From Pseudomonas anatoliensis (GTDB lineage Bacteria > Pseudomonadota > Gammaproteobacteria > Pseudomonadales > Pseudomonadaceae), in assembly GCF_017976235.1 (NCBI RefSeq), contig NZ_JACVHC010000004.1, positions 636,553 through 700,552 of the forward strand: 64,000 nt of DNA, read 5' to 3'. The notes under the pieces were generated by a model. The model worked only from the letters and a program-made list of their open reading frames with translations. It made no database searches and was not told the origin of the DNA. This document shows, one piece after another, positions 17,633 to 26,169 of the stretch; the first letter of the stretch is position 1; every line of letters starts with the position of its first letter. The position numbers were made by a program, and so were the translations under genes.

Positions 17633-18835
17633 ATGATTGCCTCCCCCTGGCGTGCCGATTTTCCGGCCATCGCCGCTCTGCAACGGCAAGACCAGACCTA
17701 TCTGGACAACGCCGCCACCACGCAAAAACCTCAAGCCCTGCTCGACGCGCTGACGCATTACTACGCCAACGGCGCGGCCAATGTGCACCGTGCACAACAC
17801 TTGCCCGGCGCTCATGCCACGCAGGCATTTGAAGACAGTCGACTGAAAGTTGCGCAATGGCTGAATGCCGGTGACAGCGGGCAGATCATCTTTACCCACG
17901 GCGCCACCAGCGCGCTGAATCTCCTGGCTTATGGCCTGGAACATCTTTTCCAGCCGGGCGATGAAATTGTCATCAGCGCCCTGGAGCATCACGCCAACCT
18001 GCTGCCGTGGCAGCAACTGGCACAACGTCGTCAACTGAAACTGGTGATCCTGCCACTGGATGTCGACGGTTTGATCGACCTCGCCGCCGCTGTGCAGCTG
18101 ATCGGCCCGCGCACGCGCCTGCTGGCGGTCAGTCAGTTGTCCAACGTGCTCGGCTCCTGGCAACCATTGCCGGCGCTGCTGGGCATGGCCAAGGCGCACA
18201 ACGCGCTGACCGTGGTCGATGGCGCACAAGGTGTGGTTCACGGTCGGCATGACGTGCAGGCACTGGGTTGCGACTTTTATGTGTTTTCCAGCCACAAGCT
18301 GTACGGCCCCGATGGCCTCGGCGTGCTATTTGGGCGCAACACTGCGCTTGAACAGCTGAAACCGTGGCAGTTCGGTGGCGAAATGGTCCTGGAAGCCAAC
18401 TATCACGACGCACGTTTCCGCCCTGCTCCACTGGGTTTCGAGGCGGGCACGCCGCCGATTGCCAGCGTGATCGGCCTCGGCGCGACCCTCGACTATCTGG
18501 CAGGTCTTGATCAGGACGCGGTGTCGGCGCACGAAGCGGCATTGCATGACTACCTGTTGCGTGGCCTCGCGGCACGTAACGGCATTCGCCTGCTGGGCAA
18601 ACCGCAACTGGCGCTGGCGAGTTTTGTCGTTGAAGGCGTACACAACGCCGATTTGGCGCATTTGCTGACCGAGCAAGGCATTGCCGTGCGCGCCGGGCAC
18701 CATTGCGCGATGCCGTTACTGAAAAGCTTTGAGCTGGCCGGGGCGATTCGGGTGTCGCTGGCGCTGTACAACGATTCGGAGGATCTGGAACGGTTCTTTG
18801 AAGCGCTGGATCAGGCGCTGGAGTTATTGCGATGA
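17633..18835 (+). CDS. csdA: Cysteine desulfurase CsdA (SufS/group II type)
   Basis: PLP enzyme that takes sulfur from cysteine as a persulfide and hands it to CsdE. It has 400 residues from ATG 17633; a GTG one codon earlier is also possible. The PLP lysine is about K222 in SSHKLYGPDG, and the persulfide Cys is about C358 in RAGHHCAMP, the group II RxGHHCA motif. The N-terminal QTYLDNAATTQKP is typical. csdE overlaps by 4 bp, and tcdA (the CsdL equivalent) is the next gene, which favours CsdA over SufS. Confidence 0.9.
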   Translation: MIASPWRADFPAIAALQRQDQTYLDNAATTQKPQALLDALTHYYANGAANVHRAQHLPGAHATQAFEDSRLKVAQWLNAGDSGQIIFTHGATSALNLLAYGLEHLFQPGDEIVISALEHHANLLPWQQLAQRRQLKLVILPLDVDGLIDLAAAVQLIGPRTRLLAVSQLSNVLGSWQPLPALLGMAKAHNALTVVDGAQGVVHGRHDVQALGCDFYVFSSHKLYGPDGLGVLFGRNTALEQLKPWQFGGEMVLEANYHDARFRPAPLGFEAGTPPIASVIGLGATLDYLAGLDQDAVSAHEAALHDYLLRGLAARNGIRLLGKPQLALASFVVEGVHNADLAHLLTEQGIAVRAGHHCAMPLLKSFELAGAIRVSLALYNDSEDLERFFEALDQALELLR

Positions 18836-19236
18836 GCTTGCCGGTCGAGGCTGCCGAGGCGCTGCAAACCTTTCAGAATGCGGCAGGTTGGGAACAGCGG
18901 GCGCGGTTGTTGATGCAGTTTGGGGATCGTCTGCCACCGTTGAATGACGCAGACAAGTGCGACGCCAACCGCGTGCATGGCTGTGAAAGCCAGATGTGGC
19001 TGGTCGGCGCGTTACAGGATGGCCACTGGCAGTTCGCCGCGAGTAGCGATGCGCGGATGATTCGTGGGTTGGTGGCGTTGCTGCTGTTGCGGGTCAATGG
19101 CCTGACCGCTAATGAGTTGCAGCAAGTGGATTTGCCGGACTGGTTCAGTCAGTTGGGGCTGTCGCGGCAATTATCACCTTCGCGCAGCAATGGCCTGAAT
19201 GCTGTGCTTCAGCGGATGAATGAGCTCGCAGGTTAA
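18832..19236 (+). CDS. csdE: SufE-family sulfur acceptor CsdE
   Basis: Small protein (134 residues) that accepts sulfur from CsdA and stimulates it. The acceptor Cys is C51 in VHGCESQMW, the SufE/CsdE motif. The start overlaps the csdA stop (ATGA), so the two are made together. In E. coli the CsdA-CsdE pair passes sulfur or works with TcdA/CsdL in making ct6A on tRNA; tcdA lies immediately downstream here on the other strand. Confidence 0.9.
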   Translation: MSLPVEAAEALQTFQNAAGWEQRARLLMQFGDRLPPLNDADKCDANRVHGCESQMWLVGALQDGHWQFAASSDARMIRGLVALLLLRVNGLTANELQQVDLPDWFSQLGLSRQLSPSRSNGLNAVLQRMNELAG

Positions 19237-19255
19237 TCCTGAAATGGAATTCCCC

Positions 19256-19374
19256 TGTGGCGAGGGGATTTATCCCCGATGGGTCGCAAAGCGGCCCCAG
19301 TTTTTCATAGTCACACCGCATCCATAGGCTTTGGGGCGGCTTCGCCCCCATCGGGGATAAATCCCCTCGCCACA
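19256..19374. repeat. Long inverted repeat pair of the GGGGATTTATCCCC family
   Basis: TGTGGCGAGGGGATTTATCC at the left pairs with an exact complement ending CCCCTCGCCACA at the right, between the convergent csdE and tcdA genes. Inner arms GATGGG and CCCATC also pair. Same family as 11826-11956. It may serve as a bidirectional transcript end. Confidence 0.88.
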
Positions 19375-19384
19375 AAAACTGCTT

Positions 19385-20200
19385 TCACTGCACTTCAGGT
19401 TTGACCCGCTCCGCCGGGCGCCGAACACCCGCCACAATCTTGTCCACAGCCTTGGTCGCCGCAACCATGCCGAACGTCGCCGTGACCATCATCACCGCGC
19501 CAAACCCGCCCGCGCAGTCCAGCTTTACGCCGTCGCCGACAAAACTCTTCTGCAAACAAATGCTGCCATCCGGTTTCGGATAGCGCAGTTGCTCGGTGGA
19601 GAACACGCACGGCACGCTGTAATGGCGGGTCACGGTGCGCGAGAAGCCGTAATCGCGGCGCAATGTCGAGCGCACTTTCGAGGCCAGCGGATCGTTGAAC
19701 GTGCGGTTGAGATCGCAGACCTGAATCAGCGTCGGATCAATCTGCCCACCCGCGCCACCGGTGGTGATGATCTGAATCTTGCGGCGCTTGCACCAGGCGA
19801 TCAGCGCAGCTTTGGCGTTGACCGCGTCGATGCAGTCGATCACGCAGTCGATATTCGGCGTGATGTATTCGGCCATGGTCTCGCGGGTGACGAAATCCGC
19901 CACGGCGTGCACCGTGCAGTCCGGGTTGATCCCGCGCAGACGCTCGGCCATCACCTCGACCTTGGGTTTGCCGACGGTGCTGTCCAGCGCGTGCAACTGG
20001 CGGTTGGCGTTGCTGACACAGACGTCGTCGAGGTCGAACAGCGAAATCTCGCCGACGCCACAGCGCGCAATGGCTTCCGCCGCCCAGGAACCGACGCCAC
20101 CGACGCCGACGATCGCCACATGGGCCGCGCGCAAGCGCTCCATGCCTTCGATGCCATACAAACGGGCGATGCCTGCAAACCGCGGATCTTCTGTACTCAT
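19385..20200 (-). CDS. tcdA: tRNA threonylcarbamoyladenosine dehydratase (CsdL)
   Basis: E1-like ATP-dependent enzyme that cyclises t6A37 of tRNA to the hydantoin form ct6A. It has 271 residues from ATG 20200 (MSTEDPRFAGIARLYG); an ATG two codons upstream is too close to the GGGG ribosome-binding site. The ATP-binding Rossmann motif VGVGGVGSWAAEAIARCGVG and the following DLDDVCVSNANRQ are diagnostic of the ThiF/MoeB-like TcdA group. The C-terminal half has a hydrophobic membrane-anchor-like stretch (GGFGAVMMVTATFGMVAATK). It is convergent with csdAE. Confidence 0.93.
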   Translation of the reverse strand: MSTEDPRFAGIARLYGIEGMERLRAAHVAIVGVGGVGSWAAEAIARCGVGEISLFDLDDVCVSNANRQLHALDSTVGKPKVEVMAERLRGINPDCTVHAVADFVTRETMAEYITPNIDCVIDCIDAVNAKAALIAWCKRRKIQIITTGGAGGQIDPTLIQVCDLNRTFNDPLASKVRSTLRRDYGFSRTVTRHYSVPCVFSTEQLRYPKPDGSICLQKSFVGDGVKLDCAGGFGAVMMVTATFGMVAATKAVDKIVAGVRRPAERVKPEVQ

Positions 20201-20420
20201 GACCATTACCCCAAAAACCGGCGCGCATTATAGGGCTACGCAGCGACAAGTTTTAACCTTCGATCTACAAGTGTAAGAACTTAAGTCAAAGAGGCTTGCC
20301 CAATGTGAGCCATTTCCCTGTCTGATGTACGACCGGCGAACTGTCGGTGTAGGATGCGCGCCCCTGTGGGGTACAGCCTACCGATCCTTCGTTCCACAGC
20401 CTTTGGAACCCGAAACAGCT

Positions 20421-23009
20421 ATGTCATCGCGTAAATTTGGTCTCAACCTGGTGGTGGTTCTGGCAATCGCCGCCCTGTTCACTGGTTTCTGGGCGCTGAT
20501 CAATCGCCCGGTCTCCGCGCCCAATTGGCCGGAACAGATCTCCGGTTTCTCTTATTCGCCGTTCCAGCAGGGACAGTACCCACAGAAGGACCAGTATCCG
20601 TCTGACGACGAGATGCGCCGCGACCTCGAGATCATGAGCAAGTTGACGGATAACATCCGTATCTACTCGGTCGACGGTTCCCTGCAAGACATTCCGAAAC
20701 TGGCTGAAGAGTTCGGTCTGCGCGTGACCCTGGGGATCTGGATCAGCCCCGATCAGGAGCGTAACGAGCGCGAAATCACTCGCGCCATCGAACTGGCCAA
20801 TACGTCGCGCAGTGTGGTTCGCGTGGTGGTCGGTAACGAGGCGATCTTCCGTAAGGAAATCACCGCTGAACAACTCAGCGTACTGCTCGACCGGGTTCGT
20901 GCTGCGGTGAAAGTACCCGTCACCACGTCCGAACAGTGGCACGTCTGGGAAGAACACCCGGAACTGGCCAAGCACGTTGATCTGATCGCCGCTCACGTTC
21001 TGCCGTACTGGGAATTCATCCCGGTCGACAAGGCCGGCCAGTTCGTCTTCGACCGCGCCCGCGACCTGAAAAAGATGTTTCCGAAAAAACCGCTGCTGCT
21101 GTCTGAAATCGGCTGGCCGAGCAACGGTCGCATGCGCGGCGGCGCTGATGCGTCGCCGGCGGATCAGGCGATCTACCTGCGTACGCTGGTGAACAAACTC
21201 AACCGTCAGGGCTTCAACTACTTCGTGATCGAAGCGTTCGACCAGCCGTGGAAGGCCAGCGACGAAGGTTCTGTCGGCGCCTACTGGGGCGTGTTCAACG
21301 CCGCGCGTCAGCAGAAATTCAATTTCGAAGGCCCGGTGGTCGCGATCCCGCAATGGCGCGTGCTGGCAGTCGGTTCGGTGGTGCTGGCGCTGTTGTCGCT
21401 GACGTTGCTGATGATCGACGGCTCGGCGCTGCGTCAGCGCGGACGCGTGTTCCTGACCTTTATCGCCTTCCTTTGCGGGTCGGTGCTGGTGTGGATCGGT
21501 TACGACTACAGCCTGCAATACAGCACGTGGTTCAGTCTGACGGTGGGTTTCCTGCTGGCGCTCGGTGCGTTCGGGGTGTTCATCGTGTTACTCACCGAGG
21601 CCCATGAACTGGCCGAAGCGGTGTGGATTCACAAACGTCGACGCGAATTCCTGCCGGTGGTGGGTGATTCGGACTACCGCCCGAAAGTGTCGATCCATGT
21701 GCCGTGCTACAACGAGCCGCCGGAGATGGTCAAACAGACCCTCGACGCCTTGGCCGCCCTCGATTACCCGGACTATGAAGTCCTGATCATCGACAACAAC
21801 ACCAAGGACCCGGCGGTGTGGGAGCCGGTGCGCGACTACTGCGAAACCCTCGGCCCGCGCTTCAAGTTCTTCCACGTTTCGCCATTGGCCGGCTTCAAGG
21901 GCGGCGCGCTGAATTACCTGCTTCCGCACACCGCCAAGGATGCCGAAGTGATCGCGGTCATCGACTCGGACTACTGCGTGTCGCCGAACTGGCTCAAGCA
22001 CATGGTGCCGCACTTCGCCGACCCGAAAATCGCCGTGGTGCAGTCGCCGCAGGATTACCGCGACCAGAACGAAAGCACCTTCAAAAAGCTCTGCTACGCC
22101 GAATACAAAGGATTCTTCCATATCGGCATGGTCACCCGTAACGACCGCGACGCGATCATCCAGCACGGCACCATGACCATGACTCGCCGTTCGGTTCTGG
22201 AAGAATTGGGCTGGGCTGACTGGTGTATCTGCGAGGATGCCGAACTCGGTCTGCGTGTATTCGAAAAAGGCCTGTCGGCGGCGTATTACCACGACAGCTA
22301 CGGCAAGGGCCTGATGCCGGATACGTTTATCGACTTCAAGAAGCAGCGCTTCCGCTGGGCCTACGGTGCGATTCAGATCATCAAGCGTCACACCGGCAGC
22401 CTGCTGCGCGGCAAGGACACCGAATTGACTCGCGGCCAGCGTTACCACTTCCTCGCGGGCTGGTTGCCGTGGGTCGCGGACGGCATGAACATCTTCTTCA
22501 CCGTCGGCGCGCTGTTGTGGTCGGCGGCGATGATCATCGTGCCGCAGCGGGTCGATCCGCCGCTGCTGATTTTCGCGATCCCGCCGTTGGCGCTGTTCGT
22601 GTTCAAGGTCGGCAAGATCATCTTCCTGTACCGTCGCGCCGTTGGCGTGAACCTGAAAGATGCGTTCTGCGCGGCACTGGCCGGGCTGGCGTTGTCGCAC
22701 ACCATCGCCAAAGCGGTGCTGTACGGTTTCTTCACCAGCAGCATTCCGTTCTTCCGCACGCCGAAAAACGCTGACAACCACGGTTTCTGGGTGGCGATCT
22801 CCGAAGCGCGCGAAGAGCTGTTCATCATGCTGCTGTTGTGGGGCGCAGCGCTGGGGATCTATCTGGTCAACGGCATGCCGAGCAACGACATGCGCTTCTG
22901 GGTGGTCATGTTGCTGGTGCAGTCGCTGCCGTATCTGGCGGCGTTGATCATGGCGTTCCTGTCGTCGCTGCCAAAACCTGCGGCGGCGCCTGAGCCGGCA
23001 ACCGCGTAA
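20421..23009 (+). CDS. ndvB: NdvB-like beta-glucan synthase: GH17-like domain fused to membrane GT2 glycosyltransferase
   Basis: Putative inner-membrane enzyme making periplasmic or exported (1,3)-beta-glucans. It has 862 residues from ATG 20421. Order: a signal-anchor helix (about 8-27), and a periplasmic GH17-like domain (about 35-320) with the LLSEIGWPSNG motif carrying the GH17 nucleophile Glu. Then come several membrane helices (about 345-425) and a GT2 catalytic domain with SIHVPCYNEPPEM, DSDYCV, EDAELG and QRFRWAYG (QxxRW). Further membrane helices close the protein. In P. aeruginosa ndvB lies next to dapE, as here, and supports biofilm tolerance to aminoglycosides. Product structure is inferred. 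No strong ribosome-binding site is seen. Confidence 0.85.
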   Translation: MSSRKFGLNLVVVLAIAALFTGFWALINRPVSAPNWPEQISGFSYSPFQQGQYPQKDQYPSDDEMRRDLEIMSKLTDNIRIYSVDGSLQDIPKLAEEFGLRVTLGIWISPDQERNEREITRAIELANTSRSVVRVVVGNEAIFRKEITAEQLSVLLDRVRAAVKVPVTTSEQWHVWEEHPELAKHVDLIAAHVLPYWEFIPVDKAGQFVFDRARDLKKMFPKKPLLLSEIGWPSNGRMRGGADASPADQAIYLRTLVNKLNRQGFNYFVIEAFDQPWKASDEGSVGAYWGVFNAARQQKFNFEGPVVAIPQWRVLAVGSVVLALLSLTLLMIDGSALRQRGRVFLTFIAFLCGSVLVWIGYDYSLQYSTWFSLTVGFLLALGAFGVFIVLLTEAHELAEAVWIHKRRREFLPVVGDSDYRPKVSIHVPCYNEPPEMVKQTLDALAALDYPDYEVLIIDNNTKDPAVWEPVRDYCETLGPRFKFFHVSPLAGFKGGALNYLLPHTAKDAEVIAVIDSDYCVSPNWLKHMVPHFADPKIAVVQSPQDYRDQNESTFKKLCYAEYKGFFHIGMVTRNDRDAIIQHGTMTMTRRSVLEELGWADWCICEDAELGLRVFEKGLSAAYYHDSYGKGLMPDTFIDFKKQRFRWAYGAIQIIKRHTGSLLRGKDTELTRGQRYHFLAGWLPWVADGMNIFFTVGALLWSAAMIIVPQRVDPPLLIFAIPPLALFVFKVGKIIFLYRRAVGVNLKDAFCAALAGLALSHTIAKAVLYGFFTSSIPFFRTPKNADNHGFWVAISEAREELFIMLLLWGAALGIYLVNGMPSNDMRFWVVMLLVQSLPYLAALIMAFLSSLPKPAAAPEPATA

Positions 23010-23027
23010 TCGGTTATTGGATAACGT

Positions 23028-23060
23028 CAAACGGCGGCCTTCGGGTCGCCGTTTTGCTTT
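23028..23060 (+). terminator. Intrinsic terminator of ndvB
   Basis: The stem CAAACGGCGGCC/GGTCGCCGTTTTG has a TTCG loop and is followed by a T-rich stretch (TTTTGCTTT). It begins 19 bp past the ndvB stop. Confidence 0.75.
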
Positions 23061-23093
23061 AGAATGGTCGCCTTTTTCAATGCCAACAAACCC

Positions 23094-23183
23094 TGTAGGA
23101 GCTGCCGCAGGCTGCGATCTTTTGATTTTGTTTTTTAAATCAACAGCAAGATCAACAGATCGCAGCCTGCGGCAGCGTCTACA
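23094..23183. repeat. REP doublet, CTGCGATC family (G/C variant)
   Basis: TGTAGGAGCTGCCGCAGGCT at the left and the near-complement ending GCAGCGTCTACA at the right lie just before dapE. The right arm has a two-base change (CGTCTACA for CTCCTACA). Confidence 0.85.
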
Positions 23184-23213
23184 GGTTTACCGTGCGCACC
23201 CCGGAGTTATTAC

Positions 23214-24365
23214 ATGACGGCCCACGCCGACCTTTCGCCGACCCTTCAACTCGCCATCGACCTGATCCGCCGTCCGTCCGTGACGCCGGTCGACGCCGAT
23301 TGCCAGAAGCAGATGATGCAGCGCCTGGGCGATGCCGGTTTCAAACTGGAGCCGATGCGCATCGAAGATGTGGATAACTTCTGGGCTACCCACGGCGACA
23401 ACGATGGCCCGGTGCTGTGTTTCGCCGGTCACACCGACGTGGTACCGACCGGCCCGGTGACTGCCTGGCAGATCGACCCGTTCAACGCGCTGATCGATGA
23501 ACACGGCATGCTCTGCGGCCGTGGCGCGGCGGACATGAAAGGCAGCCTGGCGTCGATGACCGTCGCCGCCGAGCGCTTTGTGACCGACTTCCCGAACCAC
23601 AAAGGCAAGGTCGCGTTCCTGATCACCAGCGACGAAGAAGGCCCGGCGCACCACGGCACCAAGGCTGTGGTTGAGCGTTTGGCCGCGCGTAACGAGCGTC
23701 TGGACTGGTGCATCGTCGGCGAACCGTCGAGCACCACCCTGGTCGGCGACGTGGTGAAAAACGGCCGTCGCGGCTCGCTGGGCGCCAAGCTCACCGTCAA
23801 AGGCATTCAGGGCCACGTGGCCTATCCGCATCTGGCCAAGAACCCGATCCACCTCGCCGCGCCTGCGCTGTCCGAGCTGGCCGCCGAGCACTGGGATCAC
23901 GGCAACGATTTCTTCCCGCCGACCAGTTTCCAGATTTCCAACGTCAATTCCGGCACCGGCGCGACCAACGTGATCCCGGGCGATCTGGTGGCAGTGTTCA
24001 ACTTCCGTTTCTCCACCGAGTCGACCGTCGAAGGCCTGCAGAAACGCGTTGCCGACATCCTCGACAAGCATGACCTGGACTGGCACATCGACTGGGCGCT
24101 GTCCGGCCTGCCGTTCCTCACCGAGCCGGGCGCGCTGCTCGACGCGGTGTCGGCGAGCATCAAGGACATCACCGGCCGCGAGACCAAGGCGTCGACCAGC
24201 GGCGGCACTTCCGACGGTCGTTTCATCGCGACCATGGGCACGCAAGTGGTTGAACTGGGCCCGGTCAACGCGACCATTCACCAGGTCAACGAGCGCGTGC
24301 TGGCGGCCGATCTCGATGTACTGACCGAGATTTACTACCAGACCATGATCAAGTTGCTCGCCTGA
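23214..24365 (+). CDS. dapE: Succinyl-diaminopimelate desuccinylase
   Basis: Dinuclear zinc amidohydrolase that releases succinate to give LL-DAP, completing the succinylase route begun by DapD and DapC in this window. It has 383 residues, M20 family. Metal and catalytic motifs: GHTDVVPTG (H73, D75), GRGAADMKG (D108), SDEEGPA (E141/E142) and the C-terminal GPVNATIHQVNE His. It ends in TGATG overlapping the rlmA start by one base, so the two genes are coupled. Confidence 0.97.
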   Translation: MTAHADLSPTLQLAIDLIRRPSVTPVDADCQKQMMQRLGDAGFKLEPMRIEDVDNFWATHGDNDGPVLCFAGHTDVVPTGPVTAWQIDPFNALIDEHGMLCGRGAADMKGSLASMTVAAERFVTDFPNHKGKVAFLITSDEEGPAHHGTKAVVERLAARNERLDWCIVGEPSSTTLVGDVVKNGRRGSLGAKLTVKGIQGHVAYPHLAKNPIHLAAPALSELAAEHWDHGNDFFPPTSFQISNVNSGTGATNVIPGDLVAVFNFRFSTESTVEGLQKRVADILDKHDLDWHIDWALSGLPFLTEPGALLDAVSASIKDITGRETKASTSGGTSDGRFIATMGTQVVELGPVNATIHQVNERVLAADLDVLTEIYYQTMIKLLA

Positions 24366-25174
24366 TGCTCGCGTGCCCGATCTGCAGTGAGCCGCTGAAT
24401 GCGGTGGACAACGGCGTGGCCTGCCCCGCCGGGCATCGTTTTGACCGTGCGCGGCAGGGTTACCTGAACCTGCTGCCGGTGCAGCACAAAAACAGCCGCG
24501 ATCCTGGCGACAATCAGGCGATGGTCGAGGCCCGCCGTGATTTCTTGAACGCCGGCCATTACGCGCCGGTGGCCAGGCGTCTGGCCGAGCTGGCGGCGAG
24601 TTACGCGCCGGCACGCTGGGTCGACATTGGTTGTGGTGAGGGTTACTACACCGCGCAGATCGCCGATGCCCTGCCGGATGCCGATGGCTACGCACTGGAT
24701 ATCTCGCGGGAAGCCGTCAAACGCGCCTGCAAACGCAATCCGCAACTGACCTGGTTGATCGCCAGCATGGCCCGCGTGCCATTGGCGTCGGGCAGCTGCC
24801 AGTTTCTCGCCAGCGTCTTCAGTCCATTGGATTGGGAAGAGGCCAAACGCCTGCTGAGCGTCGGCGGCGGATTGATGAAAGTCGGCCCGACCAGCGGCCA
24901 TTTGATGGAACTGCGCGAAAGCCTGTACGACGAAGTGCGCGAATACACCGACGACAAGCATCTGGCCCTGGTGCCGCAAGGCATGGCGCTGGCGCACAGT
25001 GAAACCCTGGAATTCAAGCTGACGCTGGACAAGCCGCAGGATCGCGCCAACCTCCTGGCGATGACACCCCACGGCTGGCGCGCCAGTGCCGAGCGTCGCG
25101 CGGCAGTGATCGAGCAGGCCGAGCCGTTCGAGACCACCGTGTCGATGCGCTACGATTATTTCGTTCTTCAATAA
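24365..25174 (+). CDS. rlmA: 23S rRNA (guanine-N1)-methyltransferase, RlmA family
   Basis: SAM-dependent enzyme of 269 residues predicted to methylate N1 of a hairpin-35 guanine (G745 in E. coli). An N-terminal zinc knuckle C4-x2-C7...C20-x3-H24 (CPICSEPL, CPAGHRF) is followed by the SAM motif WVDIGCGEGYYT and the SPLDWEE segment. It is coupled to dapE. Called RlmA rather than RlmA(II) because this is a gammaproteobacterium; substrate not tested. Confidence 0.88.
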   Translation: MLACPICSEPLNAVDNGVACPAGHRFDRARQGYLNLLPVQHKNSRDPGDNQAMVEARRDFLNAGHYAPVARRLAELAASYAPARWVDIGCGEGYYTAQIADALPDADGYALDISREAVKRACKRNPQLTWLIASMARVPLASGSCQFLASVFSPLDWEEAKRLLSVGGGLMKVGPTSGHLMELRESLYDEVREYTDDKHLALVPQGMALAHSETLEFKLTLDKPQDRANLLAMTPHGWRASAERRAAVIEQAEPFETTVSMRYDYFVLQ

Positions 25175-25249
25175 CTATTGGTCTCGGGCAAATGCCCGGG
25201 GCCGGCTAAATCCGCGAATGGATTTTTCAGACCCGCAGTGAGGACATCC

Positions 25250-25627
25250 ATGCGCCAACCGGATATCGAGATTTACCTGAAAGACGCCGACGTCGACCAC
25301 AAGGCCATCGCCGCCTGGCTCGGCGCCGCGCTGGGCCCGTGCAGCGACTGGGTACAGAAAGGCCAGACCTACAAGTGCAAGGCCGGCAACGTCCCGGTCA
25401 CCTGGCTGCCGAAAGCCGTGGGCAAATGGAACAGCCTGTACCTGGAAAGCGACCAGACCCCATGGGACGACGACATCGCCTGCGCCCGCGCAGCCTTTGC
25501 CGCGCTGAACGTCGAAGTGCGTTGCGCGCCGGGCACGTGGGTCGAGGAAGAAGGTGAGGAGACGGCGGATCGCTGGATGCGCATCAGCGAAGACGGTGAA
25601 GAAGAGATCACCTGGAAAACCGCTTAA
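25250..25627 (+). CDS. Conserved small hypothetical protein
   Basis: Acidic soluble protein of 125 residues with no recognised domain. It is rich in Trp (KWNSLYLES, DQTPWDDD, TWVEEEGEE, DRWMRI, ITWKTA) and Cys. There is no signal peptide or membrane helix. A GTGAGG ribosome-binding site fixes the ATG at 25250; the frame upstream to 25178 lacks one. As I recall, PAO1 has an equivalent between rrmA and the cold-shock gene, so it is core. Function unknown. Confidence 0.75.
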   Translation: MRQPDIEIYLKDADVDHKAIAAWLGAALGPCSDWVQKGQTYKCKAGNVPVTWLPKAVGKWNSLYLESDQTPWDDDIACARAAFAALNVEVRCAPGTWVEEEGEETADRWMRISEDGEEEITWKTA

Positions 25628-25632
25628 CCAGC

Positions 25633-25714
25633 AAAAGATCGCAGCCTTCGGCAGCTCCTACAGTTTGGAATGCATTCCCCTGTAGGAGCTGCCGAAGGCT
25701 GCGATCTTTTGATC
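25633..25714. repeat. REP doublet, CTGCGATC family, tail-to-tail order
   Basis: AAAAGATCGCAGCCTTCGGC ... CTCCTACA is followed by TGTAGGAGCTGCCGAAGGCT ... GATCTTTTGATC. The two REPs face the opposite way from most copies. They sit between the convergent small gene (ends 25627) and the cold-shock gene (ends 25722). Confidence 0.92.
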
Positions 25715-25721
25715 TTCAAGG

Positions 25722-25931
25722 TTACAGACCTACCACATCCTCAGCCTGCAAACCCTTCTCCCCCGTCACCACCGCGTACTCGACCTGCTGACCTTCCGCC
25801 AGCGAGCGGTGTCCTTCGCCGCGAATTGCGCGGTAGTGCACGAATACGTCCACCCCGTCGTCGCGCTGAATGAAGCCGTAGCCTTTGGCGTCGTTGAACC
25901 ACTTCACGTTGCCGGTTTCACGTGTTGCCAT
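25722..25931 (-). CDS. Cold-shock domain protein
   Basis: Single CSD/OB-fold protein of 69 residues that binds single-stranded RNA or DNA. RNP1 is KGYGFI and RNP2 is VFVHY (usual VFVHF). The N-terminal TGNVKWFNDAKG is typical. AAGGAG precedes the ATG with good spacing. Members here correspond to the PAO1 cold-shock gene beside rrmA; whether it is cold- or growth-phase-induced cannot be read. The 238 bp between it and plsB hold its leader and plsB upstream sequence and nothing else I recognise. Confidence 0.94.
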   Translation of the reverse strand: MATRETGNVKWFNDAKGYGFIQRDDGVDVFVHYRAIRGEGHRSLAEGQQVEYAVVTGEKGLQAEDVVGL

Positions 25932-26169
25932 CTGTTCATACTCCTTTTTTATTATTGGACAGGCTTTTCGCAGGAAAGCCTTTGAGGAACGTCAGCCCGC
26001 GTCCGACGACCATTAAAGGCCTCCGACGACAGACCGCCGAGTATATGACAGGCGCGAAAACTCTCAACAGGAGATTACTTCGCCGCTTTTTTGCCGATTT
26101 TCAGCGAATCCGGCACACTAGCGTCCACCCGAGCAGCCGCTCGGTTTTATCCACTCACGCAGAAGCCGT

